A DNA stretch of 64,000 nt from Acidobacteriota bacterium (GTDB lineage Bacteria > Acidobacteriota > Vicinamibacteria > Vicinamibacterales > UBA2999), in assembly GCA_947465645.1 (NCBI GenBank), contig CANIBQ010000007.1, positions 39,896 to 103,895 of the forward strand, in the 5' to 3' direction. Below the pieces are notes generated by a model. The model was not told the origin of the DNA. It saw only the letters and a program-made list of their open reading frames with translations, and ran no database searches. This document shows positions 1 to 8,425 of the stretch, piece by piece (within the stretch, counting starts at the first letter, position 1; the number at the start of each line of letters is the position of its first letter). The translations under genes were made by a program, and so were the position numbers.

Positions 1-806
1 GCAGCCATCAAGAAGCGATAGCCCTCGTCGACAGCCTTCTGCGCATTCTTGGTGTCCACGTGCGGATGCCCGCACACCACGCGGTGCTCCGCGCAGATGC
101 GCCGGATCGCGGTCATCGCTTCGACCACCGCGGGATGCTCGTATTGCCTCGGGTAGCCAAGGTTCTGCGACAGGTCGCCCTCGCCGATCAGCACGACGCC
201 GATGCCGGGCACCTCTCTCAGGATGCGCGGCAGGTTGTCGATCGCCAGCACGTCCTCGCACATGATGATGACCAGGATCTCGCCCTGCGGCGACAGCGGC
301 CAGACGTCGGCCCTGGCGTAGTACTCCTGCTGCGTCACGCCCCAGTAGCGCGCGGCCGCCAGGGGTGAGTCGCCGCGCAGCCCTTCGGGCTCGTAGGCGG
401 CCGCTGACTGTGGCCGCGGGTAGCGGCACGCGCCGACCGCGTTGTAGGCCTGCTCGACGGTGCTGATCCGCGGCCAGACGACGCCGTAGGCGCCGATGTC
501 GAGCACCTGCTTGGCGAGCCACTGGTTCATCTCGCCGCCGTTGGCGGGGATACGGACGATCGGCGTCACCGCTGGCGAGAGGTTGCCGCGGTCGAGAATC
601 TGACGCCGGTTGAGCATGTACTGAAGGCAGTCGCGCAGCACGTTGATGTCGTACGGGTTGTGCTCGGCTTCGAACACGACGCCGTCGTAGGCCGCGGTCG
701 ATACGGCAATCGCGCTCTCGACCGAGGGCGCGACGAACGTGGTGATGGGAATCAGGCCCTGCTCGAGGGCGCGGATCACATTGTTGAGGCGCGGCGTCTC
801 AGACAT
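1..806 (-). CDS. HpcH/HpaI-type class II aldolase (3' end outside window)
   Basis: Reads from ATG at 806 to the window edge (268 codons, C-terminus missing). The family cleaves 2-keto-3-deoxy acids such as 4-hydroxy-2-oxoheptanedioate into pyruvate and an aldehyde with a divalent metal. Seen: an N-terminal strand with the catalytic His in AEHNPYD, the substrate Arg in PIVRIPANGG, a GVVWPRIS segment, the metal Glu in IIMCED and the metal Asp in GEGDLSQNLG, in family order. It is divergent from the PanB-like gene with only 11 bp between the two starts, so any promoter must lie within a coding region. Substrate cannot be read from sequence; carbon catabolism is inferred. Confidence 0.85.
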   Translation of the reverse strand, partial: MSETPRLNNVIRALEQGLIPITTFVAPSVESAIAVSTAAYDGVVFEAEHNPYDINVLRDCLQYMLNRRQILDRGNLSPAVTPIVRIPANGGEMNQWLAKQVLDIGAYGVVWPRISTVEQAYNAVGACRYPRPQSAAAYEPEGLRGDSPLAAARYWGVTQQEYYARADVWPLSPQGEILVIIMCEDVLAIDNLPRILREVPGIGVVLIGEGDLSQNLGYPRQYEHPAVVEAMTAIRRICAEHRVVCGHPHVDTKNAQKAVDEGYRFLMA

Positions 807-817
807 CCTGCATAGTA

Positions 818-1633
818 TTGCCTAGCGTGGAACCCAGGGTGACGATTGCGGCGCTCCAGCAGATGAAACGCGACGGCCGGAAGATCGTCGGCGTGGTGGT
901 GTACGACTACCAGATGGCGCAGATCGTTGACCGCGCCGGCGTCGACCTGGTCTCGGTCGGCGACTCGGTCGGGGTCAGCATGTGGGGGCAGCAGAGCGAG
1001 CTCGAGGTCACGCTCGACCAGATGCTCCTGGCCTGCACGGGGGTGCGGCGCGGCGTCGAACGGGCGCTGGTCAGCTGCGACTTTCCGCTGGCCCCACTGC
1101 AGGAGGGCGCGGATGCGGCGATCGAGGCGGCCTCGCGGCTGATGCGGGACGGCGGCGCGGACATGATCAAGGTCGACGCCGCGCCCGAGTTCCAGGACAC
1201 GGTTCGCGCCATGGCAGGCGCCGGGATCCCGGTGTGGGCCCAGATAACAGGGCACAGGGGGAAGGGGGAAGGGGACAGGGGGACGGAGGACATTGTTGCC
1301 CAGGCAGAGCTGCTCGAGCGGGCCGGGGCGGTGATGCTCGATTTCAGGCACTCCGGACCTGTCGCCGGCCGCGCGGTGGCCCAGGCCGTGTCGATCCCGG
1401 TGCTCGGCGGCCTTGGCGGAGGGCCGTGGCTCGACGGACGGGTCCGGGCAATCGGCAACGCGATCGGCTACCTGGCGCGCGCGCTCGACGACACCACGGA
1501 GCGATATGCCAACGTCGCCCAGATCACCCTCGACGCGATGAAGACCTACGCGGAGGATGTCCGCGAGGCGCGGCAGATCAAGGGCGATCCCGTCGAGCCC
1601 GCGGCGCCAGGCCTGCAGGGCGGGGCCAGCTGA
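818..1633 (+). CDS. PanB-like ketopantoate hydroxymethyltransferase-family protein
   Basis: 271 residues from TTG 818; GTG at 827 or 839 are alternative starts. PanB transfers a hydroxymethyl group from methylene-THF to 2-oxoisovalerate. Seen: VGDSVG (metal Asp49), CDFPL (second metal Asp88), KVD near 118-120 and GIPVWAQ at 137-142, all in PanB positions. The general-base Glu of PanB appears to be Asp175 (VMLDFRHSG). The usual TPQ-type loop is replaced by a charged Gly/Lys/Glu/Arg/Asp stretch at about 145-158, encoded by a degenerate 7-bp purine repeat. The stop overlaps the ATG of the next hydrolase (TGATG), so they are probably translated together. A catabolic paralogue with altered substrate is more likely than the pantothenate enzyme. 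Confidence 0.75.
   Translation: MPSVEPRVTIAALQQMKRDGRKIVGVVVYDYQMAQIVDRAGVDLVSVGDSVGVSMWGQQSELEVTLDQMLLACTGVRRGVERALVSCDFPLAPLQEGADAAIEAASRLMRDGGADMIKVDAAPEFQDTVRAMAGAGIPVWAQITGHRGKGEGDRGTEDIVAQAELLERAGAVMLDFRHSGPVAGRAVAQAVSIPVLGGLGGGPWLDGRVRAIGNAIGYLARALDDTTERYANVAQITLDAMKTYAEDVREARQIKGDPVEPAAPGLQGGAS
1248..1291 (+). repeat. In-frame degenerate 7-bp purine repeat inside the PanB-like gene
   Basis: About six units of a GGGGAAG/GGGACAG-type heptamer run through the coding sequence and give the residues around 145-158. Period and style match the intergenic short-word repeats elsewhere in the window. Confidence 0.6.
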
Positions 1634-2508
1634 TGGCGACCGCGATGATCGACGGGATCGCGACCCATTACGACGTGATCGGCACGGGGCCGCCGCTGCT
1701 GATGTTCTCGCCCGGCGGCTTCGACGCCACCATCGGCAAGTGGCGCGTGCAGGGCATCTACGCGACCATCAAGCCGCTCGACCACCTTCCCGGCAGCTAC
1801 ACCTGCATCGTCTTTGACCGGCGTGAGAGCGGCGAGTCGGGCGGTCGCGTCGAGCCGCTGTCGTGGGCGGGCTACGCGGCGCAGGGAAAGGGGCTGCTGG
1901 ATCAGCTGGGGATCCCGCGCGCGCGCGTCATGGGCGCCTGCATGGGCGTCTCGGTCGCGATCGCGTTCGGCGTCGCGTATCCGGAGGCGACCTCGAGCCT
2001 GGTGCTCTATTTTCCCGTGGGCGGCGCCCACTACCGCATCAACGGCCGCCGCCGTTTTGCCGAGCACCTCGCCTACGTGCAGGAGCACGGTCTTGCCGGC
2101 GTCGTCTCGCTGGTGACCGCCGAAGGCCAACCCTTCAACCAGGATCCGAGAGGGGGTCCCTGGGCGACGGTGATCAAGCGCGACCCCGCGTTCGCCTATT
2201 GGTACGCCCGCGCGGATGTCGAGCAGTACACCGCCATGGCCACCGCGAGCGCGCAGGCGCTCTTCGATCGCGACACCGCGCCCGGCGCGGCGCCCGAAGA
2301 ACTGTTTCGTCTGGAGATCCCCGCGCTGATCGTGCCGGGCAGGGACAAGGCGCACGCGACCTCAGCCGCGCGCTACCTCGAGGAATGCCTGCCGCGCGCG
2401 GAGTACTGGGATATCGCGGTCGCCGATCAGACGGAAGCGGCAGTCGCCCCGCGGCTAATCGATTTCATGACACGGGCCACGGAGACACGGAGTCACGGAG
2501 ACACCTAG
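1633..2508 (+). CDS. Alpha/beta hydrolase with Cys nucleophile motif
   Basis: 291 residues; ATG 1633 overlaps the stop of the PanB-like gene, which decides the start. The frame stays open upstream, but that part only shadows the preceding gene. Seen: an oxyanion segment FSPGG near 26-29, VFDRRESGESG near 60-70, nucleophile elbow GACMG at 101-105 with Cys103 where Ser is usual, and PGRDKAH with Asp238 and His241 as likely acid and base. Cys in the elbow is known from dienelactone hydrolases. The last 11 residues (ATETRSHGDT) come from a repeat arm and are probably not part of the fold. Coupling to a PanB-like enzyme and a divergent aldolase suggests catabolism of an oxo-acid or ester. Confidence 0.8.
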   Translation: MATAMIDGIATHYDVIGTGPPLLMFSPGGFDATIGKWRVQGIYATIKPLDHLPGSYTCIVFDRRESGESGGRVEPLSWAGYAAQGKGLLDQLGIPRARVMGACMGVSVAIAFGVAYPEATSSLVLYFPVGGAHYRINGRRRFAEHLAYVQEHGLAGVVSLVTAEGQPFNQDPRGGPWATVIKRDPAFAYWYARADVEQYTAMATASAQALFDRDTAPGAAPEELFRLEIPALIVPGRDKAHATSAARYLEECLPRAEYWDIAVADQTEAAVAPRLIDFMTRATETRSHGDT

Positions 2509-2545
2509 GTTTAGGACTCCGTGCCTCTGTGCCTCCGTGGCCCGT
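2472..2545. repeat. 8-bp word hairpin between convergent genes; likely bidirectional terminator
   Basis: Arms 2472-2500 and 2517-2545 are reverse complements at 26 of 29 positions. Each arm is built from CACGGAGA-type octamers. The loop holds the stop codon of the upstream hydrolase and the right arm ends 1 bp before the stop of the convergent gene. The same word recurs at 22679-22708. Confidence 0.8.
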
Positions 2546-2546
2546 T

Positions 2547-3467
2547 TTACAGGTCAGGAAAGAGTTCGTCGACCGAGAGCTGCCGCGCGATGATCCCCTG
2601 TTCCACGCTGTGCTGGATCACGGCTTCGAGCATCCGCCGGTTCGGCTCGATGCCGTAGGGCAGCGGGTCGCCGATCTCGTCCATCACCTGCCTGAAAAAC
2701 CGATCGTCCGGTGACGGCTGCGCGATGCCCGCCGCGAGGCGATCGACGTAGAGCCGCTTCGCCTCGGTGAAGGCGTCGAAGATATCCGATGCAAGACCCG
2801 GATGCGCCTTCAGCAGCGCATCCTTCACCACGACCGTGTGGTTGATGGGATAGAGGCCGCGGCTCCGCAACGCGGCACGGCCTGCCTGAGATGCGTTGGG
2901 GATCAGCGGCTTCACATCAGGCGAATCCACCTGCACGCCGATCGCCGCCGCGATCTCGCCAGACACGAGCATGTCCTCGAGCTTCTTGCCCGTGTCGACC
3001 GGGACGACGTTCGAGGGTGGCACGTATTCGGCGACGTGCTCGTCGCCTGACAACACCCACGTCACACGGCGCAGGTCCACGCCGTACTCGTGCTGGAGGA
3101 TAGCCCGCGCCCACAGGCCTGTCGTCACCGTGTATCCGCGGTTGACCCCGACGCGCCGGCCCTCGAGATCCTTCGGGGTGGTGACGACGCCGGGGTTGTG
3201 GACGATCGCGCCGTGGTGGAAGGCGCGCATCGGGAAGATCGGCAGGGCCGTGAACGCCTTGCCGTGCGCCTTCGCGCAGATGTAGGTGGTGATCGCCATC
3301 TCGGAGATGTCGAACTCGAGCCCGCGGACCATGCGCCGGAAGGCGCTGATGATCGCCGGCACCTCTTCGAAGTCGAAATCGAAGGTGCGCGGCGTCACCG
3401 TGCCGTTCTTGAGCGCCTCGGTGTGACCGCGCGTCACCAGCGCGGTCTTGAGCCTGGGTCGATCCAC
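2547..3467 (-). CDS. 4,5-dihydroxyphthalate decarboxylase-like / NMT1-type binding-fold protein
   Basis: 306 residues. The fold is that of periplasmic binding proteins, shared by Pht5-type 4,5-dihydroxyphthalate decarboxylases and by NMT1/THI5-like proteins. Seen: FDFEEVP near 30, FDISEMAITTYICAKAHGK near 52-70, a central FHHGAIVHN segment, LEGRRVGVNRGYTVTTG near 100-117 and YPINHTVVVK near 210. These are typical of the Pht5-like group. There is no signal peptide, so a cytoplasmic enzyme or sensor is as likely as a transport protein. It is convergent with the hydrolase across a strong hairpin. Aromatic-acid metabolism is an inference. Confidence 0.75.
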   Translation of the reverse strand: MDRPRLKTALVTRGHTEALKNGTVTPRTFDFDFEEVPAIISAFRRMVRGLEFDISEMAITTYICAKAHGKAFTALPIFPMRAFHHGAIVHNPGVVTTPKDLEGRRVGVNRGYTVTTGLWARAILQHEYGVDLRRVTWVLSGDEHVAEYVPPSNVVPVDTGKKLEDMLVSGEIAAAIGVQVDSPDVKPLIPNASQAGRAALRSRGLYPINHTVVVKDALLKAHPGLASDIFDAFTEAKRLYVDRLAAGIAQPSPDDRFFRQVMDEIGDPLPYGIEPNRRMLEAVIQHSVEQGIIARQLSVDELFPDL

Positions 3468-3498
3468 GTGGCGTGGGGGGTGTCGCGGGAGCGGTCGC

Positions 3499-4338
3499 CT
3501 ACTTGCTGAGGCCCTTGGCTCCAGGGTCCCGAACGATGGCGTTGTACGAATCCACCTCGTTCAGCGGCGCGCAGATGCCTTCGGTGATGCCCGAGAACAA
3601 CCCGGCCCACCCGAAATAGGTCGTCTGTTCAGGCTTCACGCGCGTGAAGACCTTCACGTCGGACACCCACGGCGCGGTGTAAAACGTCGGATCGTGCATC
3701 GTCATCCGGAGCTCGATCGTGTCCGGCCCGGTGCGCGTGTAACGCTCTTCGATCCGCGCTTCGGTGCTCTTCGGGAAACCGAAGATGTCGATCCACGCGC
3801 GGTCGTCGAGGCCGACCGTGTTCAGGACCAGCGTATTTCCCTCCCACGCGCCCGCGGTGTGGCCGTACCAAGCCGGGCCGAGGTTGTCCAGGTTCTCGCC
3901 GGTGGGGACCTTCCGTCCGTCCGTCCAGAGCTCGCGGAGCGTGCGCTCCCACTGGAACAACTGCAGCAGGCGCCCTTCGGTCTGGACGAATTCGACCCGC
4001 TCGGGGTCGAGCACCAGCCGCGGAAAGCCGTTCGGGTTGCACTGGTGCGCCGGGTCGTTTCCCTCGGAGGGTAGCGGCACCGCCCTGACGAAGCCCGGAT
4101 GCTGGCCGTTGAGCGGCTCGCCCAGCAGGCGCCCGCGGGTGGGCTTGTTGGCCTTCAGCCTGGCCTCGCCCGCCGGCGTCATCGGCGGCACATTGGCGCT
4201 GATGCTGCGATGTCCCTTGGACATCTGCCAGATGCCGGACAGCTCGCGGGGATTGAACGCCGCCTGGGCGCTCGCGGCGGAGGAACAGCCGACGACGAAG
4301 ATCAGCGCGAGCGTGAGGACCTGTGAACGATCTCGCAT
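3499..4338 (-). CDS. Secreted protein of unknown function, partner of DUF6152 protein
   Basis: 279 residues with a signal peptide (hydrophobic run LTLALIFVVG, then ASAQA). The Cys in VVGCSS could be a lipobox, making it a lipoprotein. The mature part has ELSGIWQM near the start, a Trp/Tyr-rich centre (GPAWYGHTAGAWEGNTLVLNT) and FYTAPWVSDVKVFTR. From memory, proteins of this type often sit beside DUF6152 genes in Acidobacteriota. It lies 9 bp after the DUF6152 gene on the same strand and is surely co-transcribed. No catalytic motif is recognised. Confidence 0.75.
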   Translation of the reverse strand: MRDRSQVLTLALIFVVGCSSAASAQAAFNPRELSGIWQMSKGHRSISANVPPMTPAGEARLKANKPTRGRLLGEPLNGQHPGFVRAVPLPSEGNDPAHQCNPNGFPRLVLDPERVEFVQTEGRLLQLFQWERTLRELWTDGRKVPTGENLDNLGPAWYGHTAGAWEGNTLVLNTVGLDDRAWIDIFGFPKSTEARIEERYTRTGPDTIELRMTMHDPTFYTAPWVSDVKVFTRVKPEQTTYFGWAGLFSGITEGICAPLNEVDSYNAIVRDPGAKGLSK

Positions 4339-4347
4339 CTGGACTCC

Positions 4348-4746
4348 CTAATCGACCACGTTGCCGCGTTCGCGCGACATGATTTCTTTCCCGTCGGCCA
4401 GGATCACCTTCACCACGATGCCCAGCGGCGCGCCGTTGGCAGCGGGATTGACGATCGCCGTAATCTCCTGGCCCACCTTCAGCGTGTTCCGGTTGTAGCC
4501 CTGGTTGGCCAGCGTGTGGACGTTGCTGTTTTCGAACGTCCACGTCACCACCTTGCCGGCCTGATCCTTGACGTCCATGAAGACCAGGACATGCGGGTTT
4601 GCCCATTTCACCTGGGAGACGGCGCCCTTCAACGTCGTCCGGGTCTTCATGTCGAATGTCGCCCCCCGGCCGTGATGCGCGGAGAGCGGCACGGCGGCCA
4701 GGGCCAGACCGGCGAGGAGGAGGAATAAGGGCTGCAGCTTCTTCAT
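4348..4746 (-). CDS. DUF6152-type small secreted protein
   Basis: 132 residues from ATG 4746, chosen because MKKLQPLFLLLAGLALAAVPL is a clean signal peptide ending in SAHH; the open frame continues upstream but is not protein-like. The mature domain has HHGRGATFD, a TTLKGAVSQVKWANPH strand, VTWTFENSN and LKVGQEITAIV, matching the small beta-rich DUF6152 domain as I recall it. It probably acts in the periplasm or on the surface with the following secreted protein. Molecular role unknown. Confidence 0.75.
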   Translation of the reverse strand: MKKLQPLFLLLAGLALAAVPLSAHHGRGATFDMKTRTTLKGAVSQVKWANPHVLVFMDVKDQAGKVVTWTFENSNVHTLANQGYNRNTLKVGQEITAIVNPAANGAPLGIVVKVILADGKEIMSRERGNVVD

Positions 4747-4792
4747 AGAGCGAACTCTAGACGCATCGACTGGGCCTGTCAAAACAAACTGG

Positions 4793-5992
4793 TCAGCGCT
4801 TGTCCACGACGAGGGCGCCGCCCTTGACCACGGCCTTGACATTCAACAGGTGCCAGTAGCCCTCGAGCGGATTGCCGCCGAGGAGGACGATGTCGGCGAG
4901 CTTGCCCGCCTCCAGGGTTCCGAGGTCCGCGCTCCTGTCGATGAAGGCCGCCGTGCCCGGCCCCATCATCCTGATCATGTCCTGCGGCGAGAACATCAGG
5001 TTGAGCGTGCGCAGTTCGTGCGCGAGACCCGCCTTCGGGAGATACCCGGTATCGGTGCCGAACCCGTAGGTCACGCCGGCATCCCACAGCGTCCGCGCGT
5101 TCACGGCTTTCTCCCCCGCCTCGCGTCCCCGGCCGCCCCCGCCATCGTCGCTGATCCCGGTCGGCCACGGCTTTCCGTCGCGGGCGGTCGGGACGTTCTT
5201 GTCGTTGAAGACGCCGAACAGCGGGACGCCGAAGCCGATGGTGGACAGCGTTTCGATGCCGGCGCTGGCCACCACCTTGGCATCGGCCTCGCTCATGAAG
5301 CTGCCATGGGGCGTATGTACCAGCTTGGCCGCGCCGGCTTTGACCGCGCCGAGCATCGCCGGCACCGTCGCCGCGTGCACCATGACGTCGAGCTTGTGTT
5401 TCCGTGCCTCGTCGGTGATTGCCGCGAGCATGTCGAGCTGATGTTGCTCCGCTTCGTTGTCAATCCGCGCCTTGATGATCTCGACGCCGGCCTTGGCCAG
5501 CACCCGCACTCGCTCGCGTGCCTCGCCGGTCGTCTTGACGTTGGTGTCGGCCCGCCCCGAGGTGATGATGCGAGGTCCCTTGAGCTCGCCCTTCTCGATC
5601 TTGTCCTTGAGCTGCGTGATGCCGGGAGGCTGGCCGCCGCCTTCCATCAGCGTGGTGTAGCCCGCGTCGAGGAACTCCTGCATGCGGACGGCCGCGCGTT
5701 CCTTGAACCACTGGTCGGCATTGCCCTGGATGATGTGGCGATGGGCGTCGATGAACCCGGGCATGACGGTCATGCCTTTCGCGTCGATGGTCTGCGCGCC
5801 GGGGCTGGCGGCACCGGGAGCGACGGACACGATCCGGCCCGCGCGCACGACCACCGAACCCTGCTCGATCACGGTGCCGTTGCCGACGATGATCCGGGCG
5901 TTGGTGATGACCAGGTCCTGGGCGGCCGCATCGCGCGCGGCACCCGGGAGCAGAACGGACGCGAGCAAGGTCAGGGCGAGTAGTCTCTGCAT
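4793..5992 (-). CDS. Secreted amidohydrolase (imidazolonepropionase-like)
   Basis: 399 residues from ATG 5992; MQRLLALTLLASVLLPGAA then AAAQ is a signal peptide. Metal-dependent hydrolase of the amidohydrolase superfamily. Seen: the first metal pair in DAHRH (about 105-109), Lys in EIIKARID, HAATVPAML and LVHTPHG as the two later metal His, and FGTDTGY as the metal Asp. The C-terminal LEAGKLADIVLLGGNPLE is the signature composite strand. Natural substrate (cyclic amide, dipeptide or lactone) cannot be deduced. It precedes the DUF6152 pair on the same strand with 46 bp between. Confidence 0.85.
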   Translation of the reverse strand: MQRLLALTLLASVLLPGAARDAAAQDLVITNARIIVGNGTVIEQGSVVVRAGRIVSVAPGAASPGAQTIDAKGMTVMPGFIDAHRHIIQGNADQWFKERAAVRMQEFLDAGYTTLMEGGGQPPGITQLKDKIEKGELKGPRIITSGRADTNVKTTGEARERVRVLAKAGVEIIKARIDNEAEQHQLDMLAAITDEARKHKLDVMVHAATVPAMLGAVKAGAAKLVHTPHGSFMSEADAKVVASAGIETLSTIGFGVPLFGVFNDKNVPTARDGKPWPTGISDDGGGGRGREAGEKAVNARTLWDAGVTYGFGTDTGYLPKAGLAHELRTLNLMFSPQDMIRMMGPGTAAFIDRSADLGTLEAGKLADIVLLGGNPLEGYWHLLNVKAVVKGGALVVDKR

Positions 5993-6005
5993 GCTTTCCT
6001 CTCGA

Positions 6006-6587
6006 TTAACAGATACCGGTGAGGTCCATGATCCGTGTCGTCCTGACACCGTCGTCATCCTGTTCGTAGCGTATCCGCTGTCCGTCCGCGTCGAGGATCA
6101 TCAGCGACTGCTGGAAATGGACGGCGCCCGGTGATTCCGGCGGGACCCTCGCCTCCAGCACATACAGCCGCTTGGCGTGAAAATAGATTCCGACGAAGCT
6201 GACAGTCTTGTCCGGGTTGGTGATGTGGAGCGCGTGGCCCTGGATGCGATCCACCTGGGCATGGGCGTCGTAGGTGACGACGCCGCCGCGCTTGCGGAAA
6301 TTCCACGCCTCCCAGGCGATCGACCCCATCACCTCGATCGTCGACCCCTTCGAGAGATCGACCACCGTCACCACGTAGCGTCGCGGCCCGTCCTGCACGG
6401 CGTACTCGCGTCCCGGCTTGGTCGGCCCGCGCTGCGGCGCATAGGTAATGTCACGAACCGTCGGCTGCCCAGGAAAGTTGATGCTGAACCGGTCGGTGCG
6501 CTCGACGAACTCGATCCATTCCTGGGCGGAGGCAGCGGGGACGAGCGCGACGGCCATGGCGAGTGCGGCGAAGGTTCGACGGAGCAC
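6006..6587 (-). CDS. Small secreted protein, unknown function
   Basis: 193 residues from GTG 6587, supported by a strong AGGAGGTGA site 6 bp upstream. Signal peptide through VPAASAQ, then WIEFVERTDRFSINFPGQP, the opening of a small beta-rich domain common in secreted proteins of this kind. The C-terminus ends in Cys. No catalytic motif is visible. It leads the minus-strand run amidohydrolase-DUF6152-partner, with only 13 bp to the amidohydrolase, so co-transcription is likely. Confidence 0.7.
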   Translation of the reverse strand: MLRRTFAALAMAVALVPAASAQEWIEFVERTDRFSINFPGQPTVRDITYAPQRGPTKPGREYAVQDGPRRYVVTVVDLSKGSTIEVMGSIAWEAWNFRKRGGVVTYDAHAQVDRIQGHALHITNPDKTVSFVGIYFHAKRLYVLEARVPPESPGAVHFQQSLMILDADGQRIRYEQDDDGVRTTRIMDLTGIC

Positions 6588-6664
6588 GCGTCACCTCCTG
6601 TGACATCGGTGTATATTGGCGACCACCCTGAGTCGCGCGGCCTGAGAGGTCCCAACGCCCCCGT

Positions 6665-8218
6665 ATGATTACCGAAACCCTCCCGGAAAAACCAACCAAC
6701 CGATCGCCGGGCACCGGGACATACCTTCTTCAGCTGCTGGCCGGTCCTGTCGCCTTCTGGATCGTCATGGTGTCGCCGATCGCCCTGTCCTACGAGGGCA
6801 AGGTGGCGCTGGCGACGTTCGTCTGCGCGATTGTCTGGTGGATGACGCAGCCCATCCCCTGGGCGATGGCGGCGATGCTGCCGTTCCTGGTGTTCCCGGC
6901 CGCCGGCGTGATGAACATCGCCGACACGATGCGGCTCTACGGGCAACCCATCTTCTTCTGGATCATGGGCACCGTGCTGATGGGATACGCCATCGAGAAG
7001 CACGGGCTGGCGCACCGGTTCTCGCTCGCGTTTCTTGCCCTGCCTGGAATCGGCGGCAAGACCTACCGGCTGATGTTCACCTACATGCTGACGGTCGGCC
7101 TGGTGTCGATGTTCGTCTCGGATGCGGCGACCATTGCGATGACCATTCCGATCGGCATGTCGGTGTATCGGCACGTCCGGACGCTATCGGCCCCTTTGTC
7201 CGCCCCGTCGGTGGCGCCGTCAGTGGCGCCCTCGGGGGCGCTGCCCGGCGCCGGCGATACCGCCGCCGACGGGTCCAATTTCGCGGCGTTCATCACGCTC
7301 GGCACGTTTTACGCCTCGGTTGCCGGAGGCACGGCCACCATCATGGGCGTCCCGCACAACGCGATCTCGATTTCGCTGCTCGAGCAGTTCACCGGACGGC
7401 AGCTCGGGTTCTTCGAGTGGATGTTCGTCGGCGTGCCGGTCTTCCTGGCGCTGCTGGTGGCGTTCTACGCGCTGCTGTGGCTGCTGGTGCGGCCGGAGAT
7501 TCGCGACATCCCGAGCGGCGAGGCGTTCCTGCGGGCGGAACAGGCCAAGCTCGGCCCGATCCGGTCCAACGAACGGCGCGTGCTGCTGGTGTTCGGCATC
7601 ATGATCGCCCTCTTCACGCTGCCGACATTCGTCGGCCTCGCGCTCGGCTCCCAGCATCCCGCGGCGCTGTGGGCGACGCGCGCCCTCCCGGTCTGGGTGG
7701 TGCCGCCGGCGGTGATGTTCATGCTCTACGCCATCCGCTCGTCCACCGATGCCGGGGCCGGGCTCCTGACCTGGAAAGACACCGAGCACCACGCGCCGTG
7801 GGGGACGATGTTCCTCGTGGGCGGGGCGGTGGCGATGACCGACGCGCTGACGCAGTTCGGGTTCGTCGAGCTGGTGGCCGGCGTGGTCAAAGGCCTCGGG
7901 ATTGGCACCACCGTGCTGCCGTACCTCGCCGCGGCGACCGTGGCGATCAGCACCAACTTCATCTCGGGCACGGCCCTCTACTGCAGCATCTTCATCCCCG
8001 CGGCGGCTCAGATCGGCTTCAACCCCGCGTCGATGGCGATCCTGATCGGCCACGTGGCCGTCGGGCTGATCTTCCCGTGGGCCGGCGCCACCGCCGCGAC
8101 CGCGTTCGCCGGCGGCGACATCAGCCTGCCGAGGATGATCCGGATCGGCTGCCTCGCCACCGCCCTCTTCATCGTCATCGTCGCGACCATCCACATCCTG
8201 ATGGCGCCGATCGTCTGA
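6665..8218 (+). CDS. SLC13/DASS-family anion (dicarboxylate) symporter
   Basis: 517 residues with about 11-13 membrane segments. DASS carriers import C4-dicarboxylates, citrate or sulfate with sodium. Seen: WWMTQPIPWAMAAMLPF near 58-74, a first re-entrant region ending SDAATIAMTIPIGMSVYRHV near 155, VAGGTATIMGVPHNAIS near 219-235 as the first substrate loop, and ISTNFISGTALY near 430 as the second. A short Pro/Ala/Ser-rich spacer (residues 178-200) is made of near-repeats and may be a repeat-derived linker. It is divergent from the secreted-protein operon. Substrate is inferred from family only. Confidence 0.85.
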   Translation: MITETLPEKPTNRSPGTGTYLLQLLAGPVAFWIVMVSPIALSYEGKVALATFVCAIVWWMTQPIPWAMAAMLPFLVFPAAGVMNIADTMRLYGQPIFFWIMGTVLMGYAIEKHGLAHRFSLAFLALPGIGGKTYRLMFTYMLTVGLVSMFVSDAATIAMTIPIGMSVYRHVRTLSAPLSAPSVAPSVAPSGALPGAGDTAADGSNFAAFITLGTFYASVAGGTATIMGVPHNAISISLLEQFTGRQLGFFEWMFVGVPVFLALLVAFYALLWLLVRPEIRDIPSGEAFLRAEQAKLGPIRSNERRVLLVFGIMIALFTLPTFVGLALGSQHPAALWATRALPVWVVPPAVMFMLYAIRSSTDAGAGLLTWKDTEHHAPWGTMFLVGGAVAMTDALTQFGFVELVAGVVKGLGIGTTVLPYLAAATVAISTNFISGTALYCSIFIPAAAQIGFNPASMAILIGHVAVGLIFPWAGATAATAFAGGDISLPRMIRIGCLATALFIVIVATIHILMAPIV

Positions 8219-8243
8219 GTTGTTCGAGGGCGCGAAAGCACCA

Positions 8244-8325
8244 CGGTGTGATGGTGTGACGGTGTGACGGTGCGAGGGTGCGAGGGTGCGTCCGAAGGTG
8301 CGAGGGTGCGGCGGTGCGAGGGTCC
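8244..8325. repeat. Tandem degenerate octamers (GGTGTGAC/GGTGCGAG)
   Basis: About ten 8-bp units drift from GGTGTGAC to GGTGCGAG. The 27 nt at 8269-8295 are identical, in reverse complement, to 61650-61676 inside dnaX. The stretch lies in the leader of the EutA-family gene and could be read as an N-terminal extension, which I reject. Confidence 0.8.
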
Positions 8326-8353
8326 GTACTGTGCGCCCGCCCGCATCTCAGTA

Positions 8354-8387
8354 CGTGGGGCAAGCCTTGTGTGGGGCTCGCCCCACA
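8354..8387. repeat. GTGGGGC hairpin element upstream of the EutA-family gene
   Basis: GTGGGGCAAGCC is followed by a tight GTGGGG-CTCG-CCCCAC hairpin at 8371-8386. It resembles the double hairpin at 16924-16977. Confidence 0.55.
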
Positions 8388-8425
8388 TGCGAGCAAGCGC
8401 GTCTGCACTACGATATCGGCGGCTG

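Noticed and set aside
8244..8325. CRISPR array
   Set aside because: Units are 8 bp, degenerate and contiguous, with no spacers; the same holds for 11879-11927 and 63104-63160.
8264..8425. N-terminal extension of the EutA-family protein
   Set aside because: These 54 codons are octamer repeat and hairpin; the protein-like part starts at ATG 8426.
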